Source: Ganoderma boninense (taxonomy: Eukaryota > Basidiomycota > Agaricomycetes > Polyporales > Polyporaceae). Taken from it: DNA of 53,935 nucleotides. The translations under genes were made by a program, and so were the position numbers. Below the pieces are notes generated by a model. That model was not told where the DNA came from, made no database searches, and was given only the letters and a program-made list of their open reading frames with translations. This document shows positions 1 to 9,471 of the stretch, in pieces; the stretch's first letter is position 1; every line of letters begins with the position of its first letter. The DNA is taken from positions 18,183-72,117 of the forward strand of contig PJEW03000019.1 in the NCBI GenBank assembly GCA_002900995.3. Direction: 5' to 3'.

Positions 1-748
1 GACCCTATGCAGCTTTACTGTAGTTAGCTATCATATTGATCTACAACAACCTTAGTTAATAGTAATTAGGGATGTCGATTGACGTAAGATGGAATACCTT
101 CTGACTTTGGTTGGGTTAATATTTACCTTTTTAAGTCGTATATCATATATGACTCAAATTTTTCTTTTGTTTATTATATTCGTATTCTGTTATATAGTGT
201 TATATGGTATGGAGCTTATAAGGGATAGGTGGCTAATTGGCAGTTTGACTGGGGCGGTCGTCTTTGATAAAGTAGCAAAGTACATCCAAAGATATTTATT
301 TATTATAAGCAATCTTTTTTTAAGATACTAACTAAAAAATCATAGTATCTATATAAACTATGATAAATATAATTTATTATATTTTTATTAACTTAAGGTA
401 TAGCTAGAAAATTGAATGGAAATCAATCAACCAGTGTGAAAGGTTGTAATCGGCGTAATGGCGGAAAGCATGCCTAACTGAAAGACTTAGAAGTCGACCA
501 GATACGTAAGTAGGGCATAGTGACCCTTCGCTATATTATGGAATAGACGGGGATCAATCGATAAAATAAAATAAAAAAAAGTTTATGTTTCACCGTAAGT
601 GTGCCCCTGGGGCCCTCAAAACTTAGAATTGGTTTAAATGGTGGTATCTTCATCTAAGTTGAGGAAAAATAAGAATTCCACTATTCTATTTTAATATAAA
701 ATAGAGCATGCTTAGACACTTACAAAAAAAAATAAAAATGAATTAAAA

Positions 749-1448
749 ATGAAAATAATAAGCGAAAACAACTTAAATATGAATTTGTTAAACTTATCTT
801 TAAATAAATCTGGTATCTATCTAATTACTAATTTGGTTAACTGTAAAAAGTATGTAGGAAGTTCTGTAGTTTTAAAAAGAAGAAGATTTAAAGAATATTC
901 AAATCCTCTGTATATTACTAGAAATTTAAAAAAAGGTAATAGTAAACTACTTAATGCTCTTTTGAAGTATGGTTACCTTAATTTTGAATTTAAAATATTA
1001 GAAACTATTGAGTTTTTACCTTCTAATACTAAATCAGAAAGAAGAACATTACTCTTGGAAAGAGAACAATATTATATTGATGAAATTAAACCAGAATATA
1101 ATATTAATCTAAAGGCTGGTAGTAACTTCGGAAGAGTTTTTTCTCCCCGCCTGCGGCACAGAAGTTAGAAAAAAAATGAGTTTGGCTAAAACAGGAAAAC
1201 CTGGAAATAAAAAAGGAGCTGTTTTATCACCAGAATCAAGAGCTTTATTTAGAGAGAAAAGTGGAAAGGCCAAAGGTGTAGCAATGCTAAATGAAAATAA
1301 TAAAGTATTAAGTTATTTTAAATCTATTCAATTAGCTAGTGAAGCCACAGGAATATCTAGAATTAGAATAAGTAGATGTGCCAGAGGTATTAGAAAAGAA
1401 TTAAGAGAAAACGGAAAAGTATTTAAATTTCAATATTGTGATCTTTAA
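749..1448 (+). pseudogene. GIY-YIG homing endonuclease in rnl-i1, split by a GC-rich insertion
   Basis: The first 130 or so codons carry the GIY-YIG fold: SGIYLITNLVNCKKYVGSS (catalytic GIY and YVG strands), R in LKRRRF, and EREQYYID with the conserved Glu/Asn-type region. The C-terminal part from 1176 has DNA-binding NUMOD-like repeats (MSLAKTGKPGN, LSPESRALFREKSG, ATGISRIRISRCARG). The two halves are in different frames: 749-1168 ends early, then 1176-1448 continues. Between them lies CCGCCTGCGG, a GC-rich hairpin atypical for this genome; removing it and its flanks would give a normal FSP-EVRKKMS junction (inference). The endonuclease would cut intron-less rnl and promote intron homing. 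As read here the protein is truncated, so activity is doubtful. No TGA codon is needed in this one. Confidence 0.8.
1147..1156 (+). repeat. GC-rich mini-palindrome inserted in HE gene
   Basis: CCGCCTGCGG is a perfect 4-bp stem with a 2-base loop, in GC-rich flanks (CTCCCCGCCTGCGGCAC) within very AT-rich coding DNA. It sits exactly where the GIY-YIG frame is lost, which is typical of mobile GC clusters or double-hairpin elements in fungal mitochondria. The assignment to such a class is inference. Confidence 0.5.
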
Positions 1449-1884
1449 TCATAATTTTTACTACTTTAATTTATTTAGTAGCTTTTGTCGCTTTAATTAG
1501 CAATAATTAAAAGAAAATTGGGTTAATTTCAAGGATATCTCTATCTCCCTTTAGTTCCTATCTCCCATCTATGGTGAAAGGTGAAAAGGGGAGGGAGACA
1601 ATTTGAAGCGAAGCTGCTATTAACTGTACTTTAATTTTTGTATAAGCAAAAATAAGTATAATAGTAGAACGTTCAACGACTAGTGGGTGAGTTCAGTTAG
1701 CAATAATCCCACCACGAACGCCCTTCAACTAGTCTGTAATAGTTGATGACATAGTCTGAACCGTTTAGTGATAAATGGATACTTAAGATAAAGAGCTTAA
1801 GTGATAACAAAATTGAAAAGTTACGCTAGGGATAACAGGCTGATAGCTGGTGAGAGTACACATTGTCCCGGCTGTTTGGCACCT

Positions 1885-2213
1885 TAAATACATTGGGGAA
1901 TATAAATAGAAATATGTATATAGAAATTGGCTATATGCTGAAACACCCTAAAGCTTTAAGTACTCATCATTTATTTTAAATAATAAATTGTAATAATCTT
2001 AATGATTGGGCAATCAGCAGGGAAGTTACTTATTTAGGTTATAGCAACTGTAAAATTTGTAACCCCTCAACGACTACACGCCAACATCCAGTAGCTACAT
2101 AAAGGTATTCTTATGCTGGATGAAGATATAGTCTAATCTTAATTGAAAATTTAAGCTCTCAATCCTATTAATAATAAAGGTAAGAGGGGTGTATATTTTA
2201 TATACTAATATTG
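1885..2213 (+). mobile_element. Group I intron rnl-i2 (site near L2500), no ORF
   Basis: Exon ends TTTGGCACCT and CGATGTCGACTC restore the conserved 23S sequence at about L2500. The 329-bp intron ends in G. Core elements are visible: TATGCTGAAACACCCTAAAG (P-like), GGGCAATCAGCAGGG (Q), CTCAACGACTACACGCC (R) and GAAGATATAGTC (S). No open frame of useful size is present, so it depends on host or trans factors. Confidence 0.85.
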
Positions 2214-2297
2214 CGATGTCGACTCAACCTATCCTCCGGGGGTAGAAGCTTGGAAGGGTTCGGCTGTTCGCCGATTAAAAGGTTACGCGAGTTGGGT

Positions 2298-3367
2298 TTA
2301 ATAATTAACAAGTAATAACGACTTGTATAAATAATCATGTTAATAAAACAGCGTATATATAACATATTAAAAGAGTATGTAATAAATTAATTACATATGT
2401 TAGACACTATCAAAATAAAAATTAAAATTTATATGGAAAACAGTAATACTTTACCAAAACATCTTCATGATGTTTTAATTGGATTAATGTTGGGGGACGG
2501 TTATTTATATAAAACTTCTCAGACAAGTAACAGTAGATTTGAGATGAGTTTTGGAACTGATAGAGTAAGTTTTGCTGAATGGGTAGCTAATCTATTTAAA
2601 GATTATTCTAATACTGGAATTATAAAAATTTATTATAAAAAAGGTACACCTTTCTCTAAATTTAATTATAGATTCAAAACTAAAACATTACCATTATTTA
2701 ATGATTACCATGATCTTTTTTATGTAAAAAATAATGTCACTTTGAAATATAAAAAAGTAGTTCCTTCTAATATTAATTCTTTAATGAATCCAGTTGTTTT
2801 AGCTTATTTGTTAATGTCTGATGGTAATTTCGATAAATCTAGAAATAGAATTAGAATTTATACCAATAGTTATTCAAAAGTAGAAGTGGAAAGATTAGCT
2901 AAATCTATTCAATCTAATTTAGATATTTATGTTGGTGTAATGCATGATAGAAAGGACCAATGATTTTTTAACAATAGGAGCACTACAATTAGATAAATTA
3001 AGAGATATTGTAAAATCTCATTTTGAACCTAGCATGTTATATAGAATCGGAATTTAACATAATGATTTATACTACATTATTATATTATAATAAGCCCCCT
3101 TATACCAAGGTTGGTTTAAGGAAAACCGGATAAATTGCAAGGAAAACTTTAATCTTAAAGTCAATTTGCAGCCAAAGCTTGCATAAAGTGAAAAATATTT
3201 TATGTATTTTTATATCAAGAAGGTTCAACGACTAACAGGTGAGTATCACTAACAATAAACCTGACACGAAAATCCGGCGTTAATAAAACAAATTAACGAT
3301 GACATAGTCTGAACAGTGGCGTGAGTTACTGAGATAGAGTTTAAATTACTCTATGATAACAAAATTG
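2298..3367 (+). mobile_element. Group I intron rnl-i3 (site near L2563) with LAGLIDADG gene
   Basis: Exon ends GCGAGTTGGGT and TTAATACGACGTGAG rebuild the universal GGGTTTA-A-ACGTCGTGAG region. The intron follows T and ends in G. The 3' part has core signals TTCAACGACTAACAGG and GATGACATAGTCTGAAC. A LAGLIDADG reading frame occupies 2397-3057. Confidence 0.85.
2397..3057 (+). pseudogene. LAGLIDADG endonuclease in rnl-i3, frameshifted near its end
   Basis: The protein is of the single-chain LAGLIDADG type with motifs LIGLMLGDGYLYK (residues about 28-40) and AYLLMSDGNFDKS (about 137-149), the aspartates being the catalytic residues. Position 2961-2963 is TGA, which reads as Trp in the common fungal mitochondrial code (KDQW). 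Just after it, a run of six T shifts the frame; with five T the sequence would continue as FLTIGALQLDKLRDIV and end at the TAA at 3055-3057, a normal family C-terminus. So this is either a broken gene or a homopolymer-length error. The product would cleave the intron-less rnl site. Length with repair would be about 220 residues. Confidence 0.75.
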
Positions 3368-3750
3368 TTAATACGACGTGAGTCAGTATGGTCCCTATCT
3401 TCTGGAGGGATAAATAGTAAAAAGGGGCAGACCTTCTAGTACGAAAGGATCAATAGGCTGTGTTTCCCTAGTGTACCAATTGTAATTCTCTGTTTTTTAG
3501 TTTTTAAAAAAAGATTAAAGAAAGATTAAAGCATAGTTGGGTAGCCACAAACATGATAGATAAGCGCTGAATGAATATTAAGCAGGAAGCTATCCCCTAG
3601 ATACTATCTTATTGATTATCATTTTAATTAATATTTTTATTAATTTTCTTTTTAATCAATGTGAATAAGAAATAGAACATTTCTAAATAGGATGCAAATG
3701 AAAGTGCTGTAAAGTATTTAGTTTAGCATTACTAATTTATTATAAAGACT

Positions 3751-3966
3751 GGATGTTATTAATTGTTTTTTAATATTAATAGAATACAAAATCTCAATAA
3801 AAAAAATAAGGGGGCCTATTTGTTCGCTTTTTAAATTAGGACACTGCCTTATGAAGGTTAAATTTCTTTTAAAAGTTGTAATAAGATATTAATGAGTGTT
3901 TACCTTTTATAAAAATTTAATTTTTTAACTTTACCCTAAGAAAGAAAAATTAAAAAAAAAATATAG
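3751..3966 (+). other. rnl-trnC pseudogene spacer
   Basis: This AT-rich spacer of about 215 bases follows the approximate rnl 3' end. I see no gene, tRNA fold or clear repeat in it. Confidence 0.4.
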
Positions 3967-4037
3967 AGAATTATGTTTACAGTTGGTCCCTGTAGTAAAT
4001 TTAATTTATAGTAAGGTTCGATTCCTTCTTAATTCTA
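3967..4037 (+). pseudogene. trnC relic lacking its anticodon
   Basis: It matches trnC(GCA) at 38968-39042 almost throughout, including the D arm TTACAGTTGGTCCCTGTAG and T arm AAGGTTCGATTCCTT. The anticodon loop TTGCAAA is reduced to TTA, so no anticodon remains. The acceptor stem AGAATTA/TAATTCT still pairs fully although it differs from AGAGTTA/TAACTCT of the intact gene at one compensated pair. It is followed by a trnR relic, in the same order as the intact pair. Confidence 0.75.
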
Positions 4038-4049
4038 GTCAAAATTAAA

Positions 4050-4119
4050 ATTACTTAGTTTAATGGTAGAACATCATTCTTCTAAAATGTCAAATTAGGT
4101 TCTATTCCAAAAGAGAATG
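4050..4119 (+). pseudogene. trnR(UCU) relic
   Basis: It is a copy of the intact trnR at 39054-39124, sharing the D arm, the anticodon loop CTTCTAA and the 3' acceptor strand AGAGAAT. The 5' acceptor strand (ATTACTT) no longer pairs, and the T stem is mutated (AGGTTCTATTCC). About 70 bases from the T arm onward are identical between the two loci, including the downstream palindrome. Confidence 0.65.
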
Positions 4120-4152
4120 AAGATCAAATGACTCCAAATAAAAACTAAATTG

Positions 4153-4163
4153 TTACAGTGTAA
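4153..4163 (+). promoter_or_regulatory. Palindrome TTACAGTGTAA followed by poly-A, copy 1
   Basis: This 11-base palindrome (central G) plus a run of eight or nine A lies 34 bases downstream of the trnR relic. The same element is found after intact trnR (39158) and after trnI (43203). Its function is unknown; a tRNA 3' processing or transcription signal is possible. Confidence 0.4.
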
Positions 4164-4179
4164 AAAAAAATAAATAAAA

Positions 4180-4392
4180 AAAAGGGTGTGTAAGTATCTT
4201 AATTCTAAAAATAAAATATGCTTACTATTAAATAAAAGGTTCTTAAAAATTTTAGATATAAACCTAAAAAAATTAAATTAAAAATCATCCTTAATATTTA
4301 AAGTAATAATGTATATATCAATTAAATATCTGCTAAAAATCATTTAATTTTTAAATAAAATGAAACAAAATTTGTTAAATTTCAATTTTACT
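4180..4392 (+). promoter_or_regulatory. Conserved leader before family A ORF copy 1
   Basis: It has the same order of motifs as the DNA upstream of cob (43280-43410): GGGTGTGTAAGTAT, then CATCCTTAATATT and AATAATGTATAT at 4305-4316. A third, partial copy lies at 52390-52423. It is a candidate transcription or translation leader; this is inference from repetition. Confidence 0.4.
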
Positions 4393-5043
4393 ATGTTTGA
4401 TTTAAATTTTACAATCTTAGATTTAGTTTTTTTTTTTACGATAGTTATTTCAATTATTTGAGTCATTCTTCATATGAGTGGAAAGGGTAAAAAAATAGGT
4501 AAAATTGGTAAAAAGGTAGTAACTGGTCTAGTTGGAATTGGCGCAGCTTTAAACCTAGGAGAAATAATTTTAGGGAATAAAGATAACTCTAGTCTAAAAC
4601 TAGTCATCCCTACTCTAATCACATCTCTCATCCAGATTCTACCAATTCTAGTGGTCATAATAGTGAAAGACCTAAAAACAGTTAAGTTATTTTTTTTTTC
4701 AATACAAAAGCTCATTTCAACAACAGCATAGTTTTTTTTTTTAATCCTGGGGGTTTTTAGTTATTTAGGTAAAGATATTCCCCAAGAAGTTGAACCCTTA
4801 TTTAATTTTACTTCAAGTGTTCTACTATTAACTATAGTAGCTTTTGGTGGTTTTATTAGAATTGTCTTATATTTTCTAAGTGTTTATTATATAGAAAAAT
4901 ATAATCTGTATGATAAATACCCTAAGTATCAGAAATGGATTAGACAATTTGAAAAATATAGAGCATACTCAATTGTTTATGAAATTATTATTACTTGTTT
5001 TATATTTATAGCAATAATATCTACATGTTTATATTTAATTTAA
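4393..5043 (+). pseudogene. Family A membrane-protein ORF, copy A1 (broken)
   Basis: I do not recognise the product. Reading TGA as Trp, an open frame runs from ATG 4393 through 4474 to 4731: a hydrophobic N-terminus (LDLVFFFTIVISIIW), a glycine/lysine stretch (MSGKGKKIGKIGKKVV) and a hydrophobic tail. Around 4590 another frame looks more natural (a Ser/Asn/His-rich linker ending SSGHNSERPKNS), so a frameshift is likely there. From 4741 a further frame gives two membrane segments around YIEKYNLYDKYPKYQKWI, ending at TAA 5041-5043. The same two-helix plus K-[YF]-P arrangement occurs in copies at 14.2, 28.4 and 48.5 kb. Runs of 10 or more T at two places may explain the breaks. The start at 4393 was chosen because it is the first ATG after the leader. 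Confidence 0.55.
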
Positions 5044-5710
5044 TTTGGGTTTTCTTAAAATAATAAATTCTTTAATTACTAATAAGTTATTTTTACCCCC
5101 TTACTGATATTAATTTTTATTTCTCAGTTAAATTGTATTAATACATTAATTAATAGTGTAATTATTTGTATTTGATATGGTTGTATTCAATAGTATTAGT
5201 GATATTTTATTAAGTTATATAGTTATTATTGTAGAAAGTTTTACTAAACTGTTTAATCTGTTTTTTTTTTTATGGTAAATCGTATACTGATAATTTCAGA
5301 TTGCTACTGTTTCACATAGTTCTATAAAATTTTAATATTTAGACAATTCAAAATTTATATGTCTATATTACTAACATGGTCACCGTTTAATTATTATTTT
5401 TTTTAAATTATTTAAATATCAATATAAATAATATTATTTTATGTAATTGTGTTTTACAATTTTAGTAAAGTCCTTATTAAATATTCCTTTATAAAATAAA
5501 ACTAAAAGAACTAGTATTGATAAATAAATCAATATTAAATCAAGCAATCATATAATTTATTAAAAAAATATATAAACATTATTGTGAGTTATGATACAAT
5601 AATTTATATTTATAAATCTTCTATGAAGTCTTTATAGACAAATCATAAAAATGCTAACAGACAAAATTAATTTTATTAAATAAAAAAAGTTTAATAAAAA
5701 TCAAATATAT
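5044..5710 (+). other. Spacer before cox3
   Basis: It is AT-rich. A C5 tract (TTTTTACCCCCTTAC) at about 5096-5100 follows the family A relic, as after other genes. I see no tRNA or coding frame in the rest. Confidence 0.5.
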
Positions 5711-8700
5711 ATGTTATTAAACATAAATAGAAATTTATTTCAAAGTTTTCCATTCCATTTAGTAACTATATCTCCATGGCCTATATTAGTGAGTTTTTCA
5801 TTATTAAATTTAACATTAGGAGCAGTATTATCAATGCATGGATATGGTGATTTTACCTTTATAGTAGGTTTAGCTTCAACAGGATTAGGAATGTTATTAT
5901 GGTTTAGAGATATCATTTTAGAAGCAACTTATTTAGGATGTCACACTACTCAAGTACAAAAAGGATTAACAATAGGAGTAATTTTATTTATTGTTAGTGA
6001 AGTATTTGCATTCTTATCTGTATTCTGGGCATTCTTCCATTCAAGTTTAAGTCCAAGTGTAGAAATTGGAGGAGTATGGCCACCACAAGGTATAGAAGCA
6101 TTATCAGCATTTGGAATACCATTATTAAATACTTTCTTATTATTAAGTAGTGGATCAACTATAACATTTGGACACCATGCTTTAATTAAAGGAGATAGAA
6201 AAAAAGCTATAATAGGAGGATTATTAACTATTATCTTAGCTATTGTTTTCACTGCTTTACAATATGTTGAATATTTTAATGCACCATTTACTATTACAGA
6301 TTCAGTATTTGGTACAACATTCTATGCTTCAACAGGTTTACATGGGTTACATGTAATAATTGGAACAATTTTTATAACAGTAGGTTTCTTTAGAATAATC
6401 AACTATCATTTAACTAATAGTCACCATATTGGATATGAAGCAAGTATCTTATACTGGCACTTTGTAGATGTTGTATGGTTATTCTGTGCGCCTTTATGGA
6501 TATTCATTGGAAGTACACCTTTCATAATACTACTAGTCTTATACACTACTACAGCTCTAGTAGGTAGTATTATGGATTATGGTACCCTAGTTGCAGCGAG
6601 ACTAAGTAAATCAACCAGCTTATCCGATTCCGAAATGGATAGGGGAGTGCAGCATGCTGGTAAAGCAGAAGACGGACAACCTGTCTACGACCTTCTGCGA
6701 GATAAGATTGGTCATGGTTCTACTATTGTGTTTGATGGGACGCCCCAAAATCCTCTTAGCATCGCTACTATAATTATAATATTTCTAACCGAGAATATTA
6801 GAAATATCGCCGCTATAATTACGTCACGTATATCCAAATATACAAAACACGAACCTAAAACCAACAATACCAATGGAGAATCAATTAAGGGATTTCCTAA
6901 GGGGAGCAATTCCTATGGAAACGGAGCCCCAATATTAGGTAACAGGAAAGGAAGCCATTCTCTATTACTAAAGTGGGGCAGCGAAAGCTATCGACATCTG
7001 CCATTGCTGTTAAGGACCCTAGGTACCTTAACGGTGGGGATTTGCTGTCGAAAATGAAAGTACGAAATGGTAAGTACTATGGTCTCTATAAACTAATATG
7101 TGACGAAGATGTACTATTCGGTGCATATCATTCTATGAAATCTAATCCAGGTCACATGACACCGGGGGTAGACGGCCAAACATTAGATGGGATGTCAGAT
7201 AACAAAATCGCAAGATTAGCTCAAGACTTAAGAAATGAAAGCTTTCAATTCAAACCATCGAAGAGGGTATGGATCCCGAAAGCCAACGGAAAAATTAGAC
7301 CTCTAGGAATACCATCTCCGATAGACAAGATTGTACAGAAGGCAATGGCAATAATCCTTCAACTGATCTACGAACCTGAATTCTCGCAATTCAGCCATGG
7401 TTTTAGACCAAAAAGAGGATGCCATACAGCCATGAGACAAATTAGTCAATGGAGCGGGACTCAATGGGCCATTGAAGGAGACATAAAAGGATTCTTCGAC
7501 AATGTAGATCATCACGTTCTTGCTGACCTTTTACAGAAAAGAATAGGTGATCAACAATTTATAGACCTTTACTGGAAACTAGTCAAAGCAGGCTACGTAG
7601 AAGAAGGAGTTAAGAGAGACTCATTGCTGGGAGTACCCCAAGGAGGTATAGTCTCTCCCATATTATCAAATATATATCTACACGAATTCGATAAATATAT
7701 CGAAGGGTTAATCGATAAATTTAGCAGTACCGCTAAAGATATTACCAAAAAGAACCCTGTGTATGATAAACTAACACGAAGAATTCAATACCTTCGAGAC
7801 AAATATCCTACTCCACAGCAAAGAAGCCTGGAAGTAGTCGCAGAATTAGATACCCTTAAAGATTCTAGAAGAAGCATCCCCTCTAGATTACCAAACGGGA
7901 CAAGAGTAAGATATGTTAGATATGCGGATGACTGGGTTGTTGGGATCTATGGCCCAGAAAGCTTTGCCAATGAAATAAAAAGCTTACTTGCCACCTTTCT
8001 AACCCAAGTACTTAAGTTAGAACTTAGCACTGAAAAAACTAAGATCACTAACTTATTGAAAGATAAGGCCAGCTTTCTAGTTCTACTTTATGGTAAACAA
8101 ACCCCAAGAATCGAAATTTACGATTTATAAGAAAAATGGTCATATTCGAAGAGCTAAAATAGGACACAACAGAATTTGGCTTCTAGTACCTGTGGATAAA
8201 TTACTATCTAAGTTATCGAATGAAGGATTCTTAAAAAATTATCGACCAAAATCCAAATTTACCCCGAATGCCAAATCTAATTGGATCTTTCTAGATCATC
8301 ATGTTATACTAGCTAGATATAACACAATGATAAGAGGTCTTCTAAACTACTACTCTGTAGCAAATAACAGATATATCTTCCATCTTATTGTTAACTTCAT
8401 TCTAAGACACTCTTGTGCCAAAACCCTAGCTAGAAAACTTAATTTAAGATCTCGAGCAAAAGTATTTGCCAAATTTGGAAAAAACTTGTCTGCAAGTAAC
8501 CCAAGTATGTCTTTTCTCACCGAACCTCATTACAAAAGACTGATTAAATGGCCCGCCCACGCTAGATTACTAAACCCCTTTGACGTACTAGACTGGCAAC
8601 TAAGAACCCAGAACAATTTTTGGTAACCTTGCCTTATATGTGGGTCAACCCTAGATATAGAAATGCATCACGTAAAACACATTAGGAAATCAAATCAAAA

Positions 8701-8971
8701 ACACCAAGGATTCTCACAAATTATGTCCGCCCTAAACCGAAAACAAATTCCAGTATGTCAATCATGTCATAAAAAAATCCATAAAGGAGTATATGATGGA
8801 ATCAGTCTTAGAGATTTGAAAAGAGATCATAAAAATTCATAGCGAACGTGGAGAGCCGTATGCAGTGAAAGTTGCACGTACGGTTCGGTGGGAGGCTAAT
8901 GGTTGCCACGCAAGTGGTGCTGGTAGTCGACCCAACTATTCATAGCAGTATATTACTGGGGTGGAAACTAA
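5711..8971 (+). CDS. cox3: Cytochrome c oxidase subunit 3, two exons
   Basis: Exons 5711-6485 and 8940-8971 give 268 residues, the usual fungal length. The protein is an inner-membrane core subunit of complex IV with seven helices; visible hallmarks are NLFQSFPFHLV, SPWPI, RDIILEATYLGCHTTQVQ, EVFAFLSVFWAFFHSSL, STGLHGLHVIIGT and YWHFVDVVWLF. The last exon encodes only FIAVYYWGGN after WLF, so the intron cuts off the final ten codons. The splice sites were set by GTGCG at the intron start and AT at its end, which restore a normal COX3 C-terminus. All Trp codons are TGG. The start is the first ATG, 10 bases after an AT-rich leader. The spacer to nad4L (8972-9204) shows nothing else. Confidence 0.97.
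6486..8842 (+). pseudogene. Group II intron reverse transcriptase-maturase-HNH, broken in three places
   Basis: Three pieces in changing frames encode a bacterial-type intron protein. The first, 6486-7057, continues cox3 exon 1 in frame. From about 6973 the frame changes and gives RT: GLYKLI, GHMTPGVDGQTLDG, RRVWIPKANGKIRPLGIP-like, GFRPKRGCHTA, IEGDIKGFFDNVDH, GVPQGGIVSPILSNIYL, then the catalytic YADD (RYVRYADDWVVG) near 7920. At about 8080 a further one-base shift moves to the maturase X domain (8090-8626; GLLNYYSVANNR). An in-frame TAA at 8624-8626 then precedes an HNH zinc finger, CLICGSTLDIEMHHV ... PVCQSCHKKIH, ending at 8842. The domain order is that of a mobile group II protein, which would assist splicing and target-primed insertion. 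Three disruptions suggest that it is dead unless read errors are involved. Confidence 0.85.
6486..8939 (+). mobile_element. Group II intron in cox3
   Basis: It starts GTGCGCC and ends CCCAACTAT, matching the GUGYG...AY boundaries. Domain V is at 8853-8886 (GAGCCGTATGCAGTG ... CACGTACGGTTC) followed by a domain VI-like hairpin before the 3' end. It encodes a reverse transcriptase/maturase/HNH protein. Base composition is clearly less AT-rich than that of neighbouring genes, which suggests recent arrival by transfer (inference). Confidence 0.93.
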
Positions 8972-9204
8972 TATCTATCACTAAAAAAAATATAAATATA
9001 TAAAAATAAAGAATATTATATATTTATCATATTACACTATGTATATTTAGAAATAATAATATATATATAATTATATTTTATAAATAAATCAAAGGTTAAA
9101 AAGAAAATTACCTTATTTATAAAATAATAAAACATAAAATGGAGTAGTCTCCATTTTCTTATCATATTACAAGTACCCAAAGGATAAGCTAAATATTTAA
9201 ACTT

Positions 9205-9471
9205 ATGAATTTATCATTATTTTTATTTTTAATTGGTGTTTTAGGATTTATTCTAAATAGAAAAAACATTATATTAATGATAATAGCAATAGAAATAATG
9301 CTATTAGCTGTCACCTTATTAGTGTTAATAAGTTCATTTAGTTTTGACGATGCTATCGGACAAAATTTTAGTATTTTTATTATATCAATAGCAGGAGCAG
9401 AATCAGTAATAGGTTTAAGTATTTTAGTTGCTTTTTATAGATTGAGAGGAAGTATCTCTTTAAGAACATAA
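9205..9471 (+). CDS. nad4L: NADH dehydrogenase subunit 4L
   Basis: The 88-residue protein is of normal length for this small complex I membrane subunit, with three helices and the conserved IAIEIMLLAV segment containing the membrane glutamate used in proton transfer, plus AGAESVIGLSILVAFYRLRG at the C-terminal half. The stop TAA shares its last A with the ATG of nad5, a one-base overlap seen widely in fungi, so the two are almost certainly co-transcribed and translationally linked. TGG/TGA does not arise: no Trp codon is needed. No intron is present. Confidence 0.97.
   Translation: MNLSLFLFLIGVLGFILNRKNIILMIIAIEIMLLAVTLLVLISSFSFDDAIGQNFSIFIISIAGAESVIGLSILVAFYRLRGSISLRT

Larger units (their letters stand above)
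563..1815 (+). mobile_element. Group I intron rnl-i1 (site near E. coli L2449) with GIY-YIG gene
   Basis: The intron lies between exon ends ATCAATCGAT and AAAAGTTACGCTAGGG, which join to the universal ACGGATAAAAGGTACGC-type sequence at about L2449, a known fungal insertion site. The intron starts after T and ends in G, as group I introns do. Core signals near the 3' end include TTCAACGACTAGTGGG and GATGACATAGTCTGAACC (R/S-like). An open GIY-YIG frame fills the middle. Confidence 0.85.
1..3750 (+). rRNA. rnl: Large subunit rRNA (rnl), 3' part, four exons visible
   Basis: Exons are about 1-562, 1816-1884, 2214-2297 and 3368-3750. The window opens at GACCCTATGCAGCTTTACTG, matching the domain IV/V junction of bacterial 23S rRNA (near E. 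coli 2060), so the 5' half is missing. Later landmarks are GGGGCGGTC, AGGGCATAGTGACCC, GGGATAACAGGCTGAT (peptidyl-transferase ring), TTTGGCACCT, GGCTGTTCGCC, GAGTTGGGTTTAATACG, GGTCCCTATCTTCTGG and the sarcin-ricin loop CTAGTACGAAAGGATC near 3440. Exon ends were placed by restoring the conserved rRNA sequence and by the group I rule of a U before and a G at the end of the intron. The 3' end is approximate. An 80-codon open frame at 89-331 overlaps rRNA and is not a gene. Confidence 0.95.

Noticed and set aside
89..331. 80-codon open frame at the window start
   Set aside because: It lies in rnl exon 1 and overlaps conserved LSU rRNA sequence (GGGGCGGTC region), so it is chance.
5950..6252. 100-codon minus-strand frame
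   Set aside because: It is antisense to cox3, whose sense frame is unmistakable.
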